DNA from: Amycolatopsis keratiniphila subsp. keratiniphila
GTDB taxonomy: Bacteria; Actinomycetota; Actinomycetes; Mycobacteriales; Pseudonocardiaceae
NCBI RefSeq assembly: GCF_001620365.2
Contig: NZ_LQMT02000003.1
Span: 132,460 to 196,459, forward strand
Length of the DNA: 64,000 bases
Direction of reading: 5' to 3'
The notes beneath the pieces were generated by a model, which saw only the letters and a program-made list of their open reading frames with translations, was not told where the DNA came from and ran no database searches. Made by a program: the position numbers and the translations under genes. Below are positions 35,573 to 44,813 of the stretch, one piece after another (within the stretch, counting starts at the first letter, position 1; each line of letters starts with the position of its first letter).

Positions 35573-36118
35573 TCAAGGAAGCTGCGCGGTGATCTCGCCG
35601 ATCGCCGCCGTCTGGTTCTCGACGATCTCCTGTGCCAGCGCTTTCGTCTCGGCGTGCTCGCCGGAGGAGAGCACCGTCTTGGCCATCGCGACGCCGTTGC
35701 GCAGATGCTCGGCCATCAGCGGGAGCCACATCTTGTCGAATTCGGCGCCGGTCAGGTTCTGCAGGGACGCGACCTGCCCTTCGGTGATCATCCCCGGCAT
35801 CGCGTGCCCGGCGTGACCCGCCGCGGGGAGCACGGCCGCGTTCCACGACTGGAGCCACGCGGTCATCGTCTGGACTTCGGCCGACTCCGCCTTGACGATC
35901 TTGGCCGCGGTGGCCTTCACGTACTCGGACGCCGACCGCTCCGACGCCAGGTTCGCGACCTGGATCGACTGCTGGTGGTGCGGCACCATCTGCTGGGAGA
36001 ACGTGATGTCGGCCTGGTTGGCGCCCGGTGTCGCCGGTGCCGCGCCCGTGGCCGTCGAGCAGCCCGCGAGCACCCAGGCGACCAGCGCGAACAGGGCCAT
36101 CGGCAGTCGCCGTCGCAT
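35573..36118 (-). CDS. DUF305 lipoprotein
   Basis: A 181-residue lipoprotein with lipobox LAGC. The DUF305 ferritin-like helical domain has MVPHHQQSI, AGHAMPGM and MAEHLRNGVAMAK, His/Met-rich motifs that suggest copper or another metal. The ATG at 36118 has GGAGG five to ten bases upstream. It is exposed on the outer face of the membrane. Confidence 0.88.
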   Translation of the reverse strand: MRRRLPMALFALVAWVLAGCSTATGAAPATPGANQADITFSQQMVPHHQQSIQVANLASERSASEYVKATAAKIVKAESAEVQTMTAWLQSWNAAVLPAAGHAGHAMPGMITEGQVASLQNLTGAEFDKMWLPLMAEHLRNGVAMAKTVLSSGEHAETKALAQEIVENQTAAIGEITAQLP

Positions 36119-36331
36119 CGATACCTCCGTTGTCGGGAAAACCGGCCCCTCTCCGTCTTGTGATACGGCCGTGACCTTCCGGCGGTTCAAAACCGGATCA
36201 GCCTTCGGCGCGAAACTCGTGAGTGTCTGGGCGGACGATGCTCGGTAGGGCTCGGCTAGCCGCCGCGGTGGCTTTCGCAACGTCGGCTGCGGCTGGAACC
36301 GTGCTTGAAAAGACTCACGAGGCGGAAATGA

Positions 36332-36390
36332 CGCACCGCCGGTGTACGGGCTCCGTCCTCCCCCGACGGGTCCCGTGCACCGGCGGTGCG
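36332..36390 (-). terminator. 19-bp hairpin after the small membrane gene
   Basis: CGCACCGCCGGTGTACGGG (36332-36350) pairs with 36372-36390 with one mismatch and a 21-base loop. It lies 18 bases downstream of the leftward 60-residue gene. Confidence 0.65.
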
Positions 36391-36407
36391 CCCCCAGTTC
36401 CCCCTGC

Positions 36408-36590
36408 TCACCCTCCCCGGTGAGCGTCCAGAAGTCGTTCGCCCGGATCGGCCTCGCGCAGAACGGCGTCGAGCCGTGCCCCGCCGAACGGGGCCACCGG
36501 GCGTCCGCCGCGTTTCCGGTCGCGCAGGTCGACGGCCAAGGCGGTGGTCAGCAGCAGAACCAGTGCCGTACCGACGATGAGCCAGTTCAT
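36408..36590 (-). CDS. Small single-span membrane protein
   Basis: A 60-residue protein starting MNWLIVGTALVLLLTTALAV, one membrane helix, then a basic tail. AGGAGG lies 8 bases before the ATG at 36590. The family is not recognised. Confidence 0.65.
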   Translation of the reverse strand: MNWLIVGTALVLLLTTALAVDLRDRKRGGRPVAPFGGARLDAVLREADPGERLLDAHRGG

Positions 36591-36604
36591 CGGACACCTC
36601 CTCC

Positions 36605-36644
36605 GGCGACGTGAGGGAGGATTTGTGTCCTCGCTCACGTCGCC
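36605..36644. repeat. 17-bp inverted repeat
   Basis: GGCGACGTGAGGGAGGA (36605-36621) pairs with 36628-36644 with one mismatch. It is between the leftward BNR gene and the small membrane gene. It could terminate the former or lie in the leader of the latter. Confidence 0.65.
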
Positions 36645-36715
36645 AAAGGTAGCTCCGGAAATGCCGGGTTGTACCCGGACTTGAGGTTCATTTAAGGCAG
36701 CGGAACACCAATGGG

Positions 36716-38044
36716 CTATTTCCGCGGGGTTCCCGCGACATAAATGTCACCGTCGGCCACGGAGACGTCACGGGCACTGGACGCGCCGGTCGCCAGAATG
36801 CGGGCGGGGTCCCGGAAACCGGTGATCATTTCGACGCGCTGGACCGGTTTCGGCGTGGTGATCAAGGTTTCCGGCGTCCAGACGCGGCCGTTCCCGAGCA
36901 AGAACGTTTCGATGCCCGGCTGTCCGTCGCGCGTTCCATAAACGCGCCAAGTGCCGCCATTGAGCTGTTCGATCTCGCGCAATCGGAGTCCCTTGGCGAC
37001 TTCGCGCACTTCCCAGTTCCGGCCGTTCCACGCGCCCGCGAAATCGCGCGGCGAGCCCGCGGCGTCGAACTGGAACCAGGTGACGAACGGCTTGCCGTCG
37101 CGCTGGATGCCGACCTGCAGGATGTAGTCCGGCGACTTGAGCCCGCCGGGGAGTTCGAGCGGGGTGTCGACGACCTTGAGGTACCGCTCCTGCTCGGCGT
37201 CGTCGACCTGTGTGCCGAGATCGCGGCCCGACGCGGAGAAGAAGTGCAGGGTCCGGACGTCGAACGACAGGTGGTAGACGTTCCGGTGGTAGACGTCGTG
37301 CTTGTGCTGTGACGGCCCGCCGCCCGCGAGTGTGTAGGCGAAGTGGATCCGCCCGGACGACGGCACGTACCGCAGCTGCCCGACGTAGATCTCGTCCATG
37401 TGGTCCGCCCGACCCAGCGAACCGAACGCCCACCGCTTCCCGGTCAGCTGCACGGAGTTCCTCCACGTCTTCCCATGATCGCGGGAGACGAGGTACTTCA
37501 TCGGGCGGAAGTCGGAGTTCGCCGCCGGATCCAGTTCCTTCGTGGTCTCCCGGTAGAACAGGAAAAGCGTGCCGTCGACGGTCTTCACCGGCATCGGGTA
37601 GCTCGCCGCGGCGCCTTCGGGGACCTCGATGTCGGTCCAGGTGCCGTCGAGGGAATGCGCGAGCGGCGCGCGGCTGAGCACGGTCCGCTTGTTGTGCATG
37701 CCGCGGAAGATCAGCAGATGCCCGTCGCCCGCCGGCAGCATCGTCGGGTAGTTGTGCGGATCGGACTCGCCGTCGGCGATCTTCTTCGGCGCCGTCCAGA
37801 CATCGGTCCGGTGGTCGTACGCCTGGACGTAGGTGTCCGCGGCCTTGCCGGACCACGAGATGAAGGTCTTGCGCGCGACCGGGTCGAAGATCCCGCCCGC
37901 GTTCGGCCGCCGGTCGGTGCGTGACGCGACCGTGCTCGCCGGGGTCATCACGTCGAACACGGCTTTCCCCGGTGGTTCGGCGGCCGCCGCGGGAACCGGC
38001 ATCACGAGACCGGCCGCGACGAGCACGCAAAGCAGTCCGCGCAT
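36716..38044 (-). CDS. Secreted BNR-repeat protein
   Basis: A 442-residue secreted protein with a Sec signal (cleavage near PAAAA, residue 22). The body is a beta-propeller of BNR/sialidase-like type (SRDHGKTWRNSV, NPGGIFDPVARKT-like blades, DGKPFVTWFQFD). It resembles BNR-4 proteins that act on polysaccharides. No catalytic set can be assigned from sequence. AGGAGGCG precedes the ATG. Confidence 0.8.
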   Translation of the reverse strand: MRGLLCVLVAAGLVMPVPAAAAEPPGKAVFDVMTPASTVASRTDRRPNAGGIFDPVARKTFISWSGKAADTYVQAYDHRTDVWTAPKKIADGESDPHNYPTMLPAGDGHLLIFRGMHNKRTVLSRAPLAHSLDGTWTDIEVPEGAAASYPMPVKTVDGTLFLFYRETTKELDPAANSDFRPMKYLVSRDHGKTWRNSVQLTGKRWAFGSLGRADHMDEIYVGQLRYVPSSGRIHFAYTLAGGGPSQHKHDVYHRNVYHLSFDVRTLHFFSASGRDLGTQVDDAEQERYLKVVDTPLELPGGLKSPDYILQVGIQRDGKPFVTWFQFDAAGSPRDFAGAWNGRNWEVREVAKGLRLREIEQLNGGTWRVYGTRDGQPGIETFLLGNGRVWTPETLITTPKPVQRVEMITGFRDPARILATGASSARDVSVADGDIYVAGTPRK

Positions 38045-38202
38045 GAAAAACGCCTCCTGGTTGGTAGCAGGCGGCGGAGTCCGATCTTCTCACGCGAGGA
38101 TCCGGACGGGCTAGTGGTGACGAATCGTTGTCTCACCGTCTTCCTCATTTCACTTGTTCGGGGGAGTATGCCTCGACCGATCTTGCGAAAAGGGGACTCA
38201 GC

Positions 38203-40680
38203 GTGACCACATCCCGACGTGCTGCCCGGAGACGGGCCCTGACCGTGGCCGTCGCCTCGGGCCTGGTCGTGAGCGGCATGACCGCTCCGGCCGCGCTCGC
38301 CGCGCCCAGCGCCGACGCCGTGATCGCCGAGGTCTACGGCGGTGGTGGCAACTCGGGTGCCACGCTGACCAACGACTTCGTCGAACTCGCGAACCGCGGC
38401 GCGGCCGCCGTGAGCCTCGACGGCTTCAGCGTCCAGTACGCGCCCGCGTCGGGGAACAGCTGGCAGGTCACGCCGCTGACCGGCACCGTCGCGCCGGGCG
38501 CTCGGTATCTCATCGCGCAGGCGAAGGGCTCGGGCGGCACGGTCGCGCTGCCGACGCCGGACGCCACCGGCTCGCTGGCCCTGTCCGCGACCGCCGGCAC
38601 CATCGCGCTCGTCCAGGGCGCCACGGCGCTGACCTGCAAGACCGCCGCCGACTGCGCGGCCGACAGCCGGATCAAGGATCTGGTGGGCTTCGGTTCCACC
38701 GCCGTCATCCGCGAGGGGGCCGCGGCGCCCGCGCCGTCCAACACCGCGTCCGTCGCCAGGGGCACGACGCTCGCGGACACCGACGACAACGCGGCCGACT
38801 TCACCTCCGGCGCGCCGACGCCGACCAACGGCAAGGGTGAGACGCCGGGCGAGACCGGCCCGCCGCCGGTCGACGCCAAGATCCACGACATCCAGGGCAC
38901 CACGCGGATCTCGCCGCTCAAGGACCGGAAGGTCGCCGGGGTCACCGGCGTCGTCACCGCGATCCGGGGCTTCGGTTCGGCGCGCGGGTTCTGGATCACC
39001 GACACCGCACCGGACGCCGACCCGCGCACCAGCGAGGGCCTGTTCGTCTTCACCGGCTCGACCACGCCGGCCGTGGCCGTCGGCGACGCGGTGACCGCCA
39101 CCGGCACCGTCCGCGAGTTCTACCCGGACGCTCCGGCGACCTCCCCGTACCAGTCGCTCACCGAGCTGACGAGTGCACAGTGGACGGTCCAGTCGAGCGG
39201 AAACGCCCTTCCCGCCCCGACCGTCGTCACGCCGGACACGGTCCCGGACACCGTCGCCCCCGCGCCGGGTGGCAGCATCGAACCGCTGCCGCTGGAGCCC
39301 GCGAAATACTCGCTCGACTTTTGGGAGACCCACGAGAGCGAGATCGTCAGCGTCTCCGACGCGCGCGTCGTCGGCCCGACGTCGCGGTTCAACGAGCTTT
39401 ACGTGACCACCAAGCCGAAGCAGAACCCGAGCGTCCGCGGCGGCGCGGTGTACCTGGACTACGACAGGCTCAACACCGGCGTGCTCAAGGTCGCGTCGCT
39501 GATCCCGTTCGCCCAGCAGCCGTTCCCGAAGGTCAACACCGGCGACGTGCTCACCGGCGAGACCTCCGGCCCGGTCGAGTACAGCAACTTCGGCGGCTAC
39601 ACGCTGTTCGCGACGAAGCTCGGCGCAGCCAAGGACAACGGGTTGCAGCGTGAAAGCACCCGCCCGCAGCGCGGCGGTGAACTTTCCGTGGCGACCTACA
39701 ACGTCGAAAATCTGTCCGCTTTGGACAGTGACGAGAAGTTCGGCGAGCTGGCCAAGGCCGTCGCCACCAACCTGGCGAAGCCGGACATCCTGAACCTGGA
39801 AGAGATCCAGGACAACAACGGGCCGACGAACGACGGCACCGTCGCCGCCGATCAGACGTTGCGGAAGTTCGCCGACGCGATCGTCGCCGCCGGTGGCCCG
39901 CGTTACGAGTGGCGTCAGATCGACCCGGAGAACGGCAAGGACGGCGGTCAGCCCGGCGGCAACATCCGCGTCGGCTTCCTGTTCAACCCGGCTCGGGTGT
40001 CCTTTGTGGACCGCAAGGGCGGCGATGCGACCACGCCGGTCGGTGTGGTCAAGGAGCGCGGCGAGACCCACTTGACCGTCTCGCCCGGCCGCGTCGAGCC
40101 CGGGAACGAGGCGTGGGAGGACAGCCGCAAACCGCTGGTCGGCGAGTTCGTCTTCCAAGGCCGCACCGTGTTCGTCATCGCGAACCACTTCAACTCCAAG
40201 GGCGGCGACCAGCCGACGCACGGTCGCAACCAGCCGCCGGTCCGGAGCTCCGAGGTGCAGCGGGCCAAGCAGGCGACCCTGCTCCGCGGCTTCGTCGACA
40301 AGCTGCTCGCTTCGGACAAGAACGCGAACATCGTCGTGGCCGGCGACCTGAACGACTACCCGTTCTCGCCCGCCGTGCAGACGCTGACCGCCGGTGGCGT
40401 GCTGAAGGACCTCATCGCGTCGCTACCCGAAAACGAGCGGTACAGCTACGTTTTCGAGGGTCAGTCGCAGGTGCTGGACCACATCCTGGCGTCGAGGGCT
40501 CCGCGCGGGCTCGACTACGACGTCGTGCACCTGAACGCCGAGTTCGCGACGCAGGCCAGCGACCACGACCCGCAGGTGCTGCGGTTCCGGCCGAGTGCCG
40601 GCAACCCGGTCCAGGACGCGTTCTGGGACCTGGCGGACCACCTGGAGAAGATCTTCGGCCCTTACCTGCCGAAGCCGTAA
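38203..40680 (+). CDS. Large secreted nuclease (LTD + endonuclease/exonuclease/phosphatase)
   Basis: An 825-residue secreted protein. After a long signal (to about residue 33), a lamin-tail domain spans about 35-200 (VIAEVYGGGGNSGATLTNDFVEL), followed by an OB-type region (about 230-470) and a catalytic DNase I-like domain (about 500-800) with VATYNVENLS, LEEIQD, GDLNDYPFSP and SDHDPQV. It matches ExeM/NucH-type extracellular nucleases. The GTG at 38203 has AAGGGGA upstream. Confidence 0.9.
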   Translation: MTTSRRAARRRALTVAVASGLVVSGMTAPAALAAPSADAVIAEVYGGGGNSGATLTNDFVELANRGAAAVSLDGFSVQYAPASGNSWQVTPLTGTVAPGARYLIAQAKGSGGTVALPTPDATGSLALSATAGTIALVQGATALTCKTAADCAADSRIKDLVGFGSTAVIREGAAAPAPSNTASVARGTTLADTDDNAADFTSGAPTPTNGKGETPGETGPPPVDAKIHDIQGTTRISPLKDRKVAGVTGVVTAIRGFGSARGFWITDTAPDADPRTSEGLFVFTGSTTPAVAVGDAVTATGTVREFYPDAPATSPYQSLTELTSAQWTVQSSGNALPAPTVVTPDTVPDTVAPAPGGSIEPLPLEPAKYSLDFWETHESEIVSVSDARVVGPTSRFNELYVTTKPKQNPSVRGGAVYLDYDRLNTGVLKVASLIPFAQQPFPKVNTGDVLTGETSGPVEYSNFGGYTLFATKLGAAKDNGLQRESTRPQRGGELSVATYNVENLSALDSDEKFGELAKAVATNLAKPDILNLEEIQDNNGPTNDGTVAADQTLRKFADAIVAAGGPRYEWRQIDPENGKDGGQPGGNIRVGFLFNPARVSFVDRKGGDATTPVGVVKERGETHLTVSPGRVEPGNEAWEDSRKPLVGEFVFQGRTVFVIANHFNSKGGDQPTHGRNQPPVRSSEVQRAKQATLLRGFVDKLLASDKNANIVVAGDLNDYPFSPAVQTLTAGGVLKDLIASLPENERYSYVFEGQSQVLDHILASRAPRGLDYDVVHLNAEFATQASDHDPQVLRFRPSAGNPVQDAFWDLADHLEKIFGPYLPKP

Positions 40681-40686
40681 CTCTCC

Positions 40687-40739
40687 CGCGTGAAGGCCCC
40701 CTTCCATCGGCTCAGCCGAGGGAAGGGGGCCTTCACGCG
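40687..40739. repeat. 26-bp palindrome, GTGAAGGCCCCCTTCC family
   Basis: Arms 40687-40712 and 40714-40739 pair with one mismatch and a single-base centre. It lies 6 bases after the nuclease stop. It has the same arm sequence as 9178 and 55113. Confidence 0.9.
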
Positions 40740-40745
40740 AGTTAC

Positions 40746-40886
40746 GTCCTCGATCACGCGAGTTCGCCTTCCAATCACACGTGTCGTCCGTCTGATCACG
40801 AGTCCCTCCATCGAGTACGTGTGATTGGGGACGTAACTCGCGTGATTGGAAGGCGAACTCGCGTGATTGGACGGACGACTCGCGCG
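40746..40886. repeat. Facing arrays of the 21-nt repeat
   Basis: Three units with ATCACGCGAGTTCGCCTTCC orientation are followed by three in the opposite orientation (GTGATTGGAAGGCGAACTCG and relatives), each 21 bases apart. Together they can fold into one long stem. They lie between the nuclease and the FtsK operon and reach two bases from its last stop. Confidence 0.82.
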
Positions 40887-40887
40887 G

Positions 40888-41259
40888 TCAGGAGCGTTTG
40901 GCGCGCCAGCCCAGGGAAAGGACGGCCTGCACGAGTTCCTGGTAGCTCGGCTTGACCTCTTCCAGGTACTTCTCCAGGTACCCGGCCCGCGCGGTCGGCA
41001 CCGGACGCGGGTCTTCGTCCTCCGGCAGCCACGAGAGGCCTTCGACGTTGTGCTGCGCCATCTTCCACCAGCGCGTGCACCGGTCGACGGCGCGCTGCTC
41101 GCGTTCGGCGGCGTCCGCGACGGCCTGGTGCGCCTCGGCGAGCCGGGCCTCCAATTCGTCCGCGCGGCCGATCTCCCAGTTCCGGAGGTTCTCCGCCGAA
41201 GCGCGCGCGAGGCCGACGATCTCCTTGTACCGCATGGCCGCGGTGATGCCGTCATCCAT
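40888..41259 (-). CDS. Helical protein of the FtsK operon
   Basis: A 123-residue mostly helical protein (ARASAENLRNWEIGRADELEARLAEAHQAVADAAEREQ region). The C-terminal half contains PSYQELVQAVLSLGW. It overlaps the FtsK gene by eight bases and is the last gene of the operon. The family is not recognised. Confidence 0.75.
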   Translation of the reverse strand: MDDGITAAMRYKEIVGLARASAENLRNWEIGRADELEARLAEAHQAVADAAEREQRAVDRCTRWWKMAQHNVEGLSWLPEDEDPRPVPTARAGYLEKYLEEVKPSYQELVQAVLSLGWRAKRS

Positions 41260-43993
41260 CGAGAAGCCCTTCCGGACGCTGGAACGGGATGATCACCTCA
41301 GGGGCGCCGTGCGTGGTGCGGTCGAAGAACAGCGCGCGGCCCGGCCGCGGTGACCAGTGCACCACCTGCCCGGCGGCGAACGGCGACAGTTCGTTGCCCT
41401 GGACGTCCAACGCCGCCCAGGTGCCGATGTCGTCGGTGCCCGCGAAGCCGAGCGTGTCCTTCAGCCTGGCGATGCTTCGCCACCAGCCGATGGTGTGGAC
41501 GCCATGTGTCGGGCCCTGCTTCAGCAGCACCCGCAACTGATCCAAACCGCTCTTGAGCTGTCCGGGTGCCTTCGCCTCCAGCGCGGGGATCGACGCGTCG
41601 ACGCCGTACAGCAACAGTACCTGTGCTCTGTCCAAAGAGGACAGATTCTCCGCGATATCGATTACCCGGCCGGGCAAATCGTCGACCAGGGTCGCTTGGT
41701 GGCCCTCCGCGCGCAGACGGTCGACCAGCTCGGAGACCGCGGGGACGGACGCTTCGATGGGGCACGAGAGCACGAACTCCACTGAGCCGTGCGGATGCTG
41801 CCGGGCCAGTGACCGCGCGGCCGAGTCCATGATGGACAGTGCCTCGGCCGTGGCCGCGCCGAGGACGGCGACGTTCCGCCCCGGCGCCTTCGGCAGTTCG
41901 ACCCCGCAGGCGGCCTCGTCGACGTCGATGGACTGGCCGAGCAGCGCCCGCGGTTTGTCCGTCGGCTTCAGATCGGCGAACGCCGGGAACTGTTCCAGCA
42001 CCGGGGAATGCGCGCCGTCGAACAGCCTCGGCCGCTTGAACGACTCCGAGTACCGCTCCCAGAGCCGGTGCTGCAGCTTGTTGAAGACGTCCTTGCTGCT
42101 CGCGTCCGGGACGTGGGCGAGCTGGTTCCCGTGCGCCACACCGGAATCGTGGTTGATCACCGCGTGCCACTTCGGCGCGGAGACGGCCGCGTTGTTGGTC
42201 TCGGACAGCACTCGCCGCGCCTTCGGCATGGCGATCCGCAGCGTGCACTGCTCGAACACCGCCGGTTTGCCCCAGAAGGCCTCGATCCCGGCGACGTCCT
42301 GGCTCGCCAGCACGAGGTGGATGCCCTGAGACCGGCCTCGCCGCGCGATGTCCTCCAGCAGCTGGGTCGCGGTCGCCGTCACGCCGTCGCGGCCGGCGAA
42401 CAGGTACTGGAATTCGTCGATCACCGCGACGATCCGCGGCCAGTGCCCGCCCGGATCCTGCTCGCGCAGATCCGCGAGGTTGGTGACCTCGTGCAGTTTC
42501 GCCGCGGCCGACCGGCGGCGCAGCTCGTCGGCGAGGAACCGCAGCAGTGCCAGGCCGAACTCGCGGTCGGTGTTGACGTTGACCCCGATGAGCTTGGCGT
42601 GCGGCAGCCAGCTGGCATCCCGCCTTCCCGGCGCGAGCCCGGCGAACGACACGCCTTCCTTGAAGTCCAGCAGGTACAGCGCGAGCTCGTCCGGCGAGTA
42701 CCGCGCCGCGAGGCTGCCGAGCAGCGAATACAGGAAGTTCGTCTTCCCCGAACCGCTCGGCCCGCCGATGAGCACGTGCGGGCTGGCGTCGCCGATGACG
42801 ACCTCCACCGCCTCGCCCTCGAAGAACCCGACCGGCGCCCGCAGCTCCCGTGCCGAGCTCTCCTTGCCGAGCTCGGTGGGCAGGAGATCGGCGAACGCGC
42901 GCGGCCCGCCCTGTTTGGCGATCAGCGCCTCCGCGATCCGCCCGGCGGCGCGGATGACCTGCCCGGACGGCATCGGCGGATCGAGGTCGACGACCAGGTC
43001 CGGGCCGGTCATGCTGGTCATCGCCCGCCGTTCGTCGTGCAGGCTCAGCGATTCGACCGACGTCGACAGCATGGTCGGCACGTCGATGAGGATCAGGCAG
43101 ATGCCGGCCGCGAGCGCGCCGGTGGCGACCCGTTTCAGTTCGCGGGCGCGCTCCGGTTCGAGGGTTTCGCCGTTGCCGTAGAGCACCGCGACCCGGAACG
43201 GTTCGACGCGCTGGCCGCTCGCCCGCCGGATCTCCCGCAGCGACGTGTGCCCGGCCTGCATCCCGGTCGCGTGGATGCGGCGGATGTGCCCGGCCAGTTC
43301 GTCGAGGAGGTCCTCCAGGCGTCCTGGGTCGTACAGGGTGAGCGCGCTCGTGCGGCTCAGCGGGTACAGGTCGGGGAGGATCGCGGTCAGCTGCCCGACG
43401 TCCCACAGATGGACGCGCACCGCGCCGGGTTCGAACGTGCTCAGGATCCGCATCAGCAGGTTCTGCACGATGCCGTCCACCGCGGCCCTGGTCTTCGGCG
43501 CCGACGTGATGGACAGATGCGACTCGTCGAGCAGCGGGACCGCGACGTCGAAGGTGCGCGGGACGTCCTGGCCCGGCACGGTCGCCGAGCCGACGCGCCA
43601 CAGCCCGGGCGCGGTGATCCCGGGATTCGTGCCGACGCGGCCGAGCCAGTTGCCCGGCTGCCGGCTCGCGGGCCCTGGCGCGTTGCTCGCGACGAGTTCG
43701 CGCAACGCGTTCGGGCCCGCTTCCCAGTCGGCGTAGAACTGGCCGCGCACGTTGGTCAGCAGGCCGAACACCTCGTTCGCGGCGGGATGCCGCGACCATT
43801 CGGCGTACTGCTCCGAGGTGGAGTTGTTCATCCCCACCCGGACGATGTGCTGTTCCAGCTGTAGTTTGGCCAGTTCCGCCTCGGCGGCCTGACGGGCGCC
43901 GGCGGCGGCGCCGAGGACGAGCCCGATCTGGTGCCGGACCCGCTCGAGCGCCGTGGCGACGCGATTGCGCTGTTCACTCGCTTTGCTGCCCAT
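41252..43993 (-). CDS. Soluble FtsK/EccC-like ATPase
   Basis: A 913-residue protein without membrane segments. Residues 1-50 are a coiled coil. A degenerate ATPase-like region (about 140-360) precedes the active FtsK/SpoIIIE domain with Walker A GGPSGSGKT (410-418) and Walker B IVAVIDEF (521-528), then SQGIHLVLASQDV. A third domain (about 690-913) lacks Walker A (GAATAEALS). Three ATPase modules in a row recall EccC of type VII secretion, but the membrane anchor is absent. The two genes upstream encode small helical proteins. Confidence 0.85.
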   Translation of the reverse strand: MGSKASEQRNRVATALERVRHQIGLVLGAAAGARQAAEAELAKLQLEQHIVRVGMNNSTSEQYAEWSRHPAANEVFGLLTNVRGQFYADWEAGPNALRELVASNAPGPASRQPGNWLGRVGTNPGITAPGLWRVGSATVPGQDVPRTFDVAVPLLDESHLSITSAPKTRAAVDGIVQNLLMRILSTFEPGAVRVHLWDVGQLTAILPDLYPLSRTSALTLYDPGRLEDLLDELAGHIRRIHATGMQAGHTSLREIRRASGQRVEPFRVAVLYGNGETLEPERARELKRVATGALAAGICLILIDVPTMLSTSVESLSLHDERRAMTSMTGPDLVVDLDPPMPSGQVIRAAGRIAEALIAKQGGPRAFADLLPTELGKESSARELRAPVGFFEGEAVEVVIGDASPHVLIGGPSGSGKTNFLYSLLGSLAARYSPDELALYLLDFKEGVSFAGLAPGRRDASWLPHAKLIGVNVNTDREFGLALLRFLADELRRRSAAAKLHEVTNLADLREQDPGGHWPRIVAVIDEFQYLFAGRDGVTATATQLLEDIARRGRSQGIHLVLASQDVAGIEAFWGKPAVFEQCTLRIAMPKARRVLSETNNAAVSAPKWHAVINHDSGVAHGNQLAHVPDASSKDVFNKLQHRLWERYSESFKRPRLFDGAHSPVLEQFPAFADLKPTDKPRALLGQSIDVDEAACGVELPKAPGRNVAVLGAATAEALSIMDSAARSLARQHPHGSVEFVLSCPIEASVPAVSELVDRLRAEGHQATLVDDLPGRVIDIAENLSSLDRAQVLLLYGVDASIPALEAKAPGQLKSGLDQLRVLLKQGPTHGVHTIGWWRSIARLKDTLGFAGTDDIGTWAALDVQGNELSPFAAGQVVHWSPRPGRALFFDRTTHGAPEVIIPFQRPEGLLDG

Positions 43994-44008
43994 ACCGGCT
44001 CGCCGATC

Positions 44009-44254
44009 TCAGAGGCGGGATTGGTAACCGCTGACCAGGTCGTCAGCGGCGGAAAGGCGCGTCAGGAGGTTTTCCATTCCCTCGTCGGCCTGCGCCAGCT
44101 GCGGCGGCACCCATGGCACGGCCTGCGCCTGGGGTTCCACGATGGCGCGTCTGGACTCTTCGAGCAGGCTCCTGGCCCGCTCGGCATGGGCGCGTCCGTC
44201 GGCGAGGCCGGTTTGGACGGCCGTCAGCAGCTGGTGCAGTTCCTCGAGGTACAT
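44009..44254 (-). CDS. Small helical protein, WXG/DUF6244-like
   Basis: An 81-residue helical protein (MYLEELHQLLTAVQTGLADG, LSAADDLVSGYQSRL). It is one base after the upstream gene and 15 bases before FtsK. It resembles the small helical substrates or adaptors next to FtsK-type ATPases; no WXG motif is present. Confidence 0.7.
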   Translation of the reverse strand: MYLEELHQLLTAVQTGLADGRAHAERARSLLEESRRAIVEPQAQAVPWVPPQLAQADEGMENLLTRLSAADDLVSGYQSRL

Positions 44255-44255
44255 G

Positions 44256-44516
44256 TCAGAGACGGGTCGAGTACGACTCGGCCGACGAGATGCCCGCCTG
44301 GATGGTGCTCTGCATACCGGTGATGCCTTGCAGGGCTTCGGCGAGAAGCCCGTGCGCCTGGCTCACCTCGTGCTGGGTGCTGCCCTGGGTGGCCTGGGAA
44401 AGCGAAAGCTGGGCTTCTTCGAGAGACTGCGCTGCCTGCTGAAGTGCGGCGATGCTCGCGGATGCCTTCTCGTTCGCGAGCGCGATACCAGCGCGGATCT
44501 CTTCGACTCCGGCCAT
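44256..44516 (-). CDS. Small helical protein, DUF6244-like
   Basis: An 86-residue protein, almost fully helical (EIRAGIALANEKASASIAAL, AAQSLEEAQLSLSQATQG). It resembles DUF6244 proteins that begin EIRAG and precede FtsK-type ATPases in actinobacteria; identification is by resemblance. AAGGAG lies 7-8 bases before the ATG. It is the first gene of the four-gene operon; the AT-rich stretch 44555-44610 probably holds the promoter. Confidence 0.7.
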   Translation of the reverse strand: MAGVEEIRAGIALANEKASASIAALQQAAQSLEEAQLSLSQATQGSTQHEVSQAHGLLAEALQGITGMQSTIQAGISSAESYSTRL

Positions 44517-44615
44517 TTTGGCGGACTCCTTGGGACGTCGGGGGCTGGAACGACCACTATTAAACTTAGCGTGATCAACTGACTCTGTTAAGTGAAGGTC
44601 CTGCTAAGTAATCAA

Positions 44616-44649
44616 CAAGGCCCCGGACGTCGGAACGTCCGGGGCCTTG
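44616..44649 (-). terminator. Terminator of tRNA-Ser(GGA)
   Basis: CAAGGCCCCGGACG pairs perfectly with CGTCCGGGGCCTTG across six bases, eight bases beyond the tRNA 3' end. Confidence 0.85.
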
Positions 44650-44656
44650 CTGACGG

Positions 44657-44741
44657 CGGAGGATACAGGATTCGAACCTGCGAGGGCGTGAACCCAACAC
44701 GCTTTCCAAGCGTGCGCCTTAGGCCGCTCGGCCAATCCTCC
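44657..44741 (-). tRNA. tRNA-Ser (anticodon GGA)
   Basis: An 85-nt class II tRNA. Acceptor GGAGGAT pairs with ATCCTCC. The anticodon loop is TTGGAAA, giving GGA. A long variable arm is present and the T-loop is GGTTCGAATCC. It decodes UCC and UCU. Confidence 0.95.
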
Positions 44742-44813
44742 GTGGGGAACGATACCGGATGCCGTTTCGCCCCCGCGAAGGCGGGTCTGACCTGCGTTTG
44801 CCGCTTCGGCGGC

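Noticed and set aside
41252..44516. A complete type VII (ESX) secretion system
   Set aside because: No EccB, EccD, EccE, mycosin or WXG100 pair with the WXG motif; the ATPase has no membrane anchor.
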